64,000 bases of DNA from the NCBI GenBank assembly GCA_029964075.1, contig CM057142.1:25794392-25858391 (forward strand). The letters run 5' to 3'. Of the stretch, positions 58,668 to 64,000 are shown piece after piece (the first letter of the stretch is position 1; every line of letters starts with the position of its first letter). The notes beneath the pieces were generated by a model that was not told where the DNA came from, did not search any database, and saw nothing but the letters and a program-made list of their open reading frames with translations. The stretch comes from Patiria pectinifera (lineage: Eukaryota; Echinodermata; Asteroidea; Valvatida; Asterinidae). A program made the position numbers and the translations under genes.

Positions 58668-59437
58668 ACCGACTTGTGTCTTGTGTTCTGCTAACTACAT
58701 TTATTCACTGCTAATTCTCAACTGTGCCCAATCTCACAGATCTATGCAAACAACTTTACTGACACATGTGTCTTAGTCAAAAACAACACATGATCCCATC
58801 AAATCCAATCATCCCACTTCTGACACCATTTGTGGTGAACATTTCCAACTTGCCAGTGTAAGTTTTATCAGTTGAGGAAAGCTATCTCCAATCGTGGCGA
58901 TCAGTCCAGCAACCTAAACCTTAACTCTGTCTCAGCCCTCTGAACTGATTTGCAATCTAAAGGCCAAGGGATATGGATTCTTTTTGGTGGAAATGAACAG
59001 CCGTTCACTGGTAATTAATGGGTTGACTCACACGGTAACAAACAATTACAGGACAAAAGGAAATGTCAGCACGATCAAAGGGAACTAATTTAAAATTTTT
59101 CTCAATTATTTTGCATTATTTTATTTACACAATTTGGTTTCAATTATAGTTGTACAATTATAAAGTTACACATATATAATCAGATAAAATTGAAGGTTTG
59201 CATCTGATGACGGGCTGAGCATACTGTCCGAAACGTTGAGTTTCCCCAGTTCCTTTCAGAACCTCACAAGCTCACAGAAGAGACTTGTCATATGGTGCTA
59301 CCATAAATTTTTATCTTAATGCCTATAAAATCTGCACTCCGCAATGAGTACTCGGGCAACTTCCCTTAATAACGAGTATATTAAACTTGAATAGAATTAT
59401 GACAATCCTAGAGGAACTTGATTATGGCAGACCTGAT
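58668..59437 (-). other. retroelement-derived DNA with primer-site-like motif
   Basis: ATCCCACTTCTGACACCA at 58811-58828 is the inverse of TGGTGTCAGAAGTGGGAT, a form common as primer site in Gypsy-type elements. TGTGGTGAAC at 58831 would be the adjoining LTR edge. CTGATGACGGGC...GTCCGAAAC at 59204-59234 resembles the 3' part of Penelope-like elements. No intact element can be outlined. Confidence 0.35.
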
Positions 59438-60128
59438 CTAATTACTGTAATGACAGGACAGACATGGTGGACAGAGCTCAATGGTTTGCAAGCTTACATA
59501 TCTCAAAATGTTGAAGGAAATCTTGCCATGGTGTCTATCTTGCCATTGAATCAGTTGCACGTAATATTTGGCCGCCTCATCTTCACATCCATGGCGGGCA
59601 CATCTTTGCTTTCCCCAATCTCTCCTCCACAACTTTTAGCTGGAATACTTGCACTCGTAGACGACTATTTACATGTCTGCTCCTCTTTAACCGTAGCTGG
59701 AGGGCAGCCACTGCACTTAGCACTCTGTGTAGTTACAAGTGGTGATTTCATTGTCACCGGGTTGTTTGCTAGTATAGCAGGTGTTCTGTTAATTGTTGTT
59801 CGAGGCTCGGTTGTACATGTAGGTATTGGAGTGCATGGCTCCTCCCGTGCAATAAAGTGCATCACCATGGATGTATTTGGTGAATCTGGTACTACCCAAT
59901 AATGATCTCTATATGCTCCTCAGCTCCCAATAGTCTCAGTTTATGCACTTCCACCTGTACATGTAGCTGTATCACTAACTCGTCCAACCGACACGTTCCT
60001 CGTCTAGATTCCCCTACAGCACCCACCATGTTGTCCATTTCTTGAATTCTCGGCAACTCCAAGTGCTGATCGATCTGTGGTTGCTTGGTTCTTTCAAACA
60101 GCATATATCCCATTTCTGACACCAAGTT
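59438..60128 (-). pseudogene. putative gag leader of the family-2 LTR element
   Basis: Directly after the primer-site motif the minus strand reads SEMGYMLFERTKQPQIDQHL and ELPRIQEMDNMVGAVGE, then LDELVIQLHVQVEVHKLRLL. This helical, charged stretch stops at 59892. A Thr/Pro-rich frame follows at 59868-59665. There is no zinc knuckle or protease. The position after the LTR and primer site suggests gag, but I do not recognise the domain. The 171-codon + strand frame at 59387-59902 is its antisense shadow. Confidence 0.35.
60107..60124 (-). other. primer-binding-site-like sequence of the family-2 element
   Basis: The minus strand reads TGGTGTCAGAAATGGGAT, starting three bases inside the LTR edge. 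It differs at one base from the motif at 58811-58828. This sets the element's orientation as minus. Confidence 0.65.
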
Positions 60129-60648
60129 GTGGGGGTTGCGCCAACAGAGTAATTCCTAGGCCGATGCCAGCGAGCAGCCAAATTAATTTTGGGGAAGTCG
60201 TCGTGGCTGAAAAACAATGCTCAGGTGGGAACAGCATCTGCATCAAACAGCACTAGATCTTTGGAAGGCAAAAGAATTGGGAACGGGCGGGACACCTTAA
60301 TCACACACCAAAACACCTTTCTACTTTGGCACTCTATTTTATTTATTCAACATGTATAGGTACAGGCCCTACTCTCAACAATGAACTCTGCAGGCTCTGG
60401 ATTTTTCACCTCCACGCGTTGGTATCCCTACACAGCTGTGTTGCATTGGAAATTCTACTTCCCGATAGTTTACATACCAAAAACACTTGGCCACATGTTA
60501 AAGCCCCATGGATGGAGTTCCTCCTTATAAAGTTAGTCCAAGTAAACTTGACAGAAGTACATTGTATATGTACCAAAAAGAATATAATCGCTTTACTTAC
60601 AGGTACGGCTGCTCACTGCACTCACTGCAACACCGGCAAGGGACTGCA
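60128..60648 (-). mobile_element. long terminal repeat, family 2, copy 2
   Basis: It runs TGTGGGGGTTGCG...GGGACTGCA on the + strand. It is colinear with the LTR at 48789-49289 but clearly diverged. As the 5' LTR of a minus-strand element it is followed correctly by the primer site. The two copies could bound one 11.9-kb element, but no matching target duplication is seen at the outer edges. Confidence 0.65.
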
Positions 60649-62506
60649 AATAAAAAAGGAAAAGGAATAGTGAAGGAACGTATCGGCATGTGCATGCTCA
60701 CATGTTTATACGCATGCAAATAATCTGGTGCTTCACAGCGCAGCGAACATCGGACTCTAGCCGACGTCTGGGTGTGCAGCCTATATAAACTACATGTGTA
60801 CTGTAGTCTCTGGCTAGCACATCAAACTACTATTATGCTATGTACAGTATTTTTAATAGGACCCCTCCGTTTTTTTTAGTTATAAAACAGTTTTGTGCAT
60901 CATAATTATGAGCTTCCACCATATGAGCTTGCAAACTCTCCATCTCCATTTGTGTGTTTTACCTCATAGGCCTACTTTTCCTCTAAATCCACAATACTGC
61001 CTTCATTCCAATACACTTCCTTTGCTTGTCAACGTCGCCAGGTACTTTGATGAGTCCAACAAAATAAAAGTTGTCTTACAGGAAAGGGGTGCTGAAGTAC
61101 ACTACTAATTAATATCACAAATACCTGTTTTAGAACTAAAGAAATAGAGGGGTCCTAAACTGTACACTTTCACCTTGCCTCATAAATGTGGCTCAAACAT
61201 ATCAAATACTGGACTTCCTCCATATTGTGAGCCACACAACGGTGATAGCAACATGTGAAGAAAAGTTGTTTTCAGGAAATTGAAAGCCGGACTTTTTTTT
61301 CATTTGATTGATATGATAATGAAACATTATGGAATACCTACTTAACATGTTAATAACCAGAGAAAATCAAAAGTACATGACCGGTGACACCGAGAAAAAT
61401 ACTGCAATCATTTATGGACAGTGGACGAACTCTGCAAACTTCGCCTGAAAATTACAGGATAACTAAACTGAATTCAAGGTTATGTGGTTATTAACCAGGC
61501 ATATGCATTTTCCAAAGTTATATTTTATTAGTGAATTTCAAGTGAACAAAAAACACAGTTTCAGTTTTGATTTCCTACAAATCCAACTTTTCCTCATACA
61601 CCGCTGATACCGCTGATGAACCCGTGGGGAAAAAAAAAAAAAAAATGCTACACATGCCGACACACACAATGTTACTTCTGAAATCAGAAGGCTTCTCTTC
61701 GTCAGAAAAAAAGCCTTCTGATTTCAGAAGTAACACATTGTATACCACTTAATGTGTACATGTACGTCTTTTCAACGTTATGTGCGGGGCTGCATACCCG
61801 CGGGTAATAGTATTTCATTTTACTTTTGCGGTCCCTGACCCACATAACTGTCATTAGTCTCGTCATGTATTCGGATTTTCGTCCCAGGTCCCCGCTACCG
61901 TCTTACTGTACTTGTTGTTCGTTGTTTTATGCTCGTTTTACTCAATTTTGTTTGTTTTGTTTTTGTGTTGGTCGAATAAATAATAATAATAATAATAATA
62001 ATGTAGGCCTACTTCGCTATGCAAATGGCGAAGTCTCGGTAGGCATAGTTGCGGTCTGCTGGCCTCGGTCTTTGTCGTGGCAAAACATGCACACCACACT
62101 GCAGGGGAACATTAGTGATGTCCATGTATAGAGTTCTTCCCGTCTTGTTCATTACTTTCGTAACCATTTCCCTGAAAAATTGCTAAAACTAAGTGTTAAA
62201 AAAGCAAACACCAACTTGCCAAGGAACTTACTGTCACTGTCCATGCCACGACTGTCGACGCAACAACGTACGTACGTGGTACGTTTACACATGGCGCGCT
62301 TGGAAAGCGCCACCAAGAGTTTGTGGTTAGAAGGTCAAACATCGATGCACTAATCCATCCACAGGCTAGGTCCACAACAGACAGTCATGACAGTCATGAC
62401 AGTTGCACTTGCAGTGCAGTTTTTTTCGAAGATTTTCTCATATTAACTAGGGGAAAACCTTGTTGTGTCAAATAATGGAGCTGTAATTTATTCTTGAGTT
62501 GCAGCC
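60649..62506. other. intergenic DNA
   Basis: No gene is recognised. It contains a perfect hairpin (61671-61734), an (AAT)n run (about 61979-62002) and, just before 62507, the presumed promoter and 5' UTR of the downstream gene. Confidence 0.5.
61671..61734. repeat. perfect 24-bp inverted repeat
   Basis: GTTACTTCTGAAATCAGAAG plus GCTT is followed after 16 bp by its exact inverse. Each arm also contains the palindrome CTTCTGAAATCAGAAG-like core, so alternative cruciforms are possible. Pairing extends outward past a 2-base bulge (ACAATG...CATTGT). Confidence 0.9.
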
Positions 62507-62728
62507 ATGGCAGTTCACCTGGATGTCAAACAAGCAGTCGATGAATTCGAGACCTTGTTAAGCAGACTGCATGCTCGAAATTTGCCCGAGTTTTTCGAGA
62601 TGGTTGAGGAGCGAATCTCTCGGGAACGCAATGCCAATGGATCTGGAGGGGACGGTGTGGTGGTGAAGGGTGCAGAAGCAGGTGTTGAGACTGGTATGGC
62701 ACTGGTAATGCCGGTCGTGCAATTATGA
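62507..62728 (+). CDS. probable first coding exon of an unrecognised gene
   Basis: An ATG at 62507 in an excellent Kozak context (GCAGCCATGG) opens a frame reading MAVHLDVKQAVDEFETLLSR, LHARNLPEFFEMVEERISRE, then Gly-rich sequence. The first 45 residues look like a soluble amphipathic helical segment with normal composition, unlike the random frames around it. A GTAATG (62706) or GTGTTG donor could end the exon before the in-frame stop at 62726. I do not recognise the family. The partner exons would lie beyond 64 kb. Confidence 0.5.
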   Translation: MAVHLDVKQAVDEFETLLSRLHARNLPEFFEMVEERISRERNANGSGGDGVVVKGAEAGVETGMALVMPVVQL

Positions 62729-63315
62729 AGGGTTGTTTATCAGGAAGCTGATAGCTCTTTCATCAGGCCCGCCGTACCGGGGGGGGGGGGGTGTCAAACT
62801 CAGTCATTGCAAAAATGTGGAAAAGACTAGTCCGAGTAACTAGGACTCTACGAATCGCCTTTTTTAACATTTGGAGATGGTCGGGCGATAGTAGGGTCCA
62901 AGGATCATTAAGTACATGGCGGTATCAATATGCCTCTTCTTTTTAGTCCAAGTAACTAGGACTCCACGGGTCGCTTTTTTAACAAGAGTCCTACTCCTAG
63001 GTACGTGGCCGTATATGGTTACCATGAACGTGTTTTGACCATTTTCACTCGTACCCCAAATCAAAATTGTCGGATTTCACCACAAAAACAGTCTTCAAAC
63101 TGCCTGATGCACCCCTGTAGGCTTCAGTGGGAATTGGAAATACAAATGGTGGTGGTAAGGTTCACACTACCTTTGGGAAGAAAAGAGAAATTTTACCTTC
63201 AATTTGGGAAACATCCTTGTCACAAACGCCTTGTTGGAGGCTGCCATTTTGAGTTCAGAAAAAAATAGACTGGCATCAGACAGACCAATCACAGGGCACT
63301 TTGATTGGTCACCTG

Positions 63316-63480
63316 ACCAATGACTCGACTCGTGACTTGGACTCGAGTCCGACTCGAGTCACATTTTTAATGACTCGGACTCGGACTCGAGTCACTTTAC
63401 GACTCGGACTTACGACTCGGACTCGGACTCGGGGCTACGGACTCAGACTTGGACTCGAACTGACTTGCGACTCGACGGAA
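63316..63480 (+). repeat. degenerate GACTCG array 1
   Basis: Diverged copies of GACTCG, GACTCGGACTCG and GACTTGGACTCGAGTC fill about 165 bp. Both strands can pair internally because GACTCGAGTC is a palindrome. Confidence 0.85.
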
Positions 63481-63744
63481 ATTACCGCACTGCACACGTG
63501 CACATACGTAAGTCAATCGTTTTCTTTACTGTGCAATACATGTACAGGGCGCTCGATGCGGTGCGTGCGTGGCCGTGGCCGGTTACCGATATATTGATTA
63601 AAGAAATCAATGCATCAATGAAAAGCTGTGGGGAAAAATGGAAATTTACAGCACCTGAAATGTATGTATTCCCAATACTATATCAAAGGTGACTCTGAAT
63701 CATTGAATTCCCTAAAATGTACATTTTTCCAATACAATGTTAGA

Positions 63745-63885
63745 GGTGACTCGTGTCTCGGACTTGGACTCCACCTTTGTGACTCGTGACTCGGACTCGA
63801 CCTGGAGGACTTGGGACTCGGACTTGGAGTCGAGAAATGTGACTGGGACTCGGACTTGGACTCGATGTTTCGTGACTCGAATAAA
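63745..63885 (+). repeat. degenerate GACTCG array 2
   Basis: A second block in the same orientation has GTGACTCG, GGACTTGGACTCG and GACTCGTGACTCGGACTCGA units. It is 265 bp from array 1. The Ser/Pro-rich minus-strand frames over it are repeat artefacts. Confidence 0.85.
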
Positions 63886-64000
63886 AGTCTGGAAAAAAGT
63901 GGCATCAGGTTGCAACATTTTTGTCCAAGTATTTTCCAAGTAACTGAATTACTTTCCATACTGTCATGACTGTACCGTGCTCCCTCCCCCAACCTAAGCT

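Larger units (their letters stand above)
62729..64000. other. flank with GACTCG arrays
   Basis: This segment contains a G run (62779-62790), two related blocks with AAGTAACTAGGACTC(C/T)AC (about 62835 and 62950) and the two GACTCG arrays. No splice-supported exon is evident. Confidence 0.5.

Noticed and set aside
57627-58694. 355-codon open frame (+ strand) and long overlapping frames on both strands between 54.2 and 58.7 kb
   Set aside because: They are produced by minisatellites with periods that are multiples of three and no stop codons. Several frames of the same bases are open at once, and no domain is recognisable.
59204-59234. Hammerhead-ribozyme-like core CTGATGA ... GTCCGAAAC
   Set aside because: The core words are present and the middle stem can partly pair, but the closing pair is a mismatch and I could not find a convincing stem I. 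It is more safely read as part of a Penelope-like 3' region. A covariance-model search would decide.
59387-59902. 171-codon + strand frame with hydrophobic stretches as a membrane protein
   Set aside because: It lies opposite the gag-like leader next to an LTR primer site, has no recognised motif, and the hydrophobic runs mirror Thr/Asn-rich text on the other strand.

Overview
This is animal nuclear DNA, not a prokaryotic replicon. Genes are split into short exons with GT-AG introns, and about three quarters of the window is introns, intergenic DNA and transposon debris. The mix of repeats (tRNA-derived SINEs, many foldback elements/MITEs, DIRS, Penelope-like, LTR and non-LTR retroelements) together with the two genes suggests a marine invertebrate deuterostome such as an echinoderm or hemichordate. 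The species cannot be fixed from the sequence alone.

Region 1 (about 1.3-14.9 kb, + strand) is the 3' two thirds of a Vsx (Chx10/CVC-class) visual-system homeobox gene. Four exons are present with matching splice phases. They encode a basic linker, a complete homeodomain split at the usual position 46/47, the CVC domain and an OAR-like C-terminal motif. The first exon, which should carry the octapeptide, is not seen and probably lies upstream of base 1.

Region 2 (about 14.9-27.3 kb) is intergenic, with SINEs, foldback elements and a tRNA-like remnant.

Region 3 (27.3-48.4 kb, - strand) is a complete tyrosyl-DNA phosphodiesterase 1 (Tdp1) gene. I assembled 13 coding exons into a 562-residue protein with both HxK catalytic motifs. 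Its introns hold a Penelope-like GIY-YIG remnant, a short DIRS-type element with inverted ends and a tyrosine-recombinase pseudogene, a Mutator-like MITE placed 4 bp inside an intron, and several other foldback elements. Some of these lie within 30 bp of splice sites.

Region 4 (48.8-60.7 kb) is a nested retroelement island. The outer parts are two related LTRs (48.8 and 60.1 kb). Inside is a chain of at least five copies of a different, roughly 286-bp LTR that share ends head to tail. They are separated by internal regions made almost wholly of minisatellite (39-42-bp units, then GGGGTCTC-type units and a perfect 12-bp array). One internal region carries a 5'-truncated non-LTR retrotransposon with a 9-bp target duplication and an in-frame loss of RT motif A. 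A decayed gag lies beside the first LTR.

Region 5 (60.7-64 kb) has a probable first coding exon of an unrecognised + strand gene at 62.5 kb and degenerate GACTCG arrays. Vsx and Tdp1 probably have no functional link. Their closeness is of interest for synteny, because both human orthologues lie on the long arm of chromosome 14.
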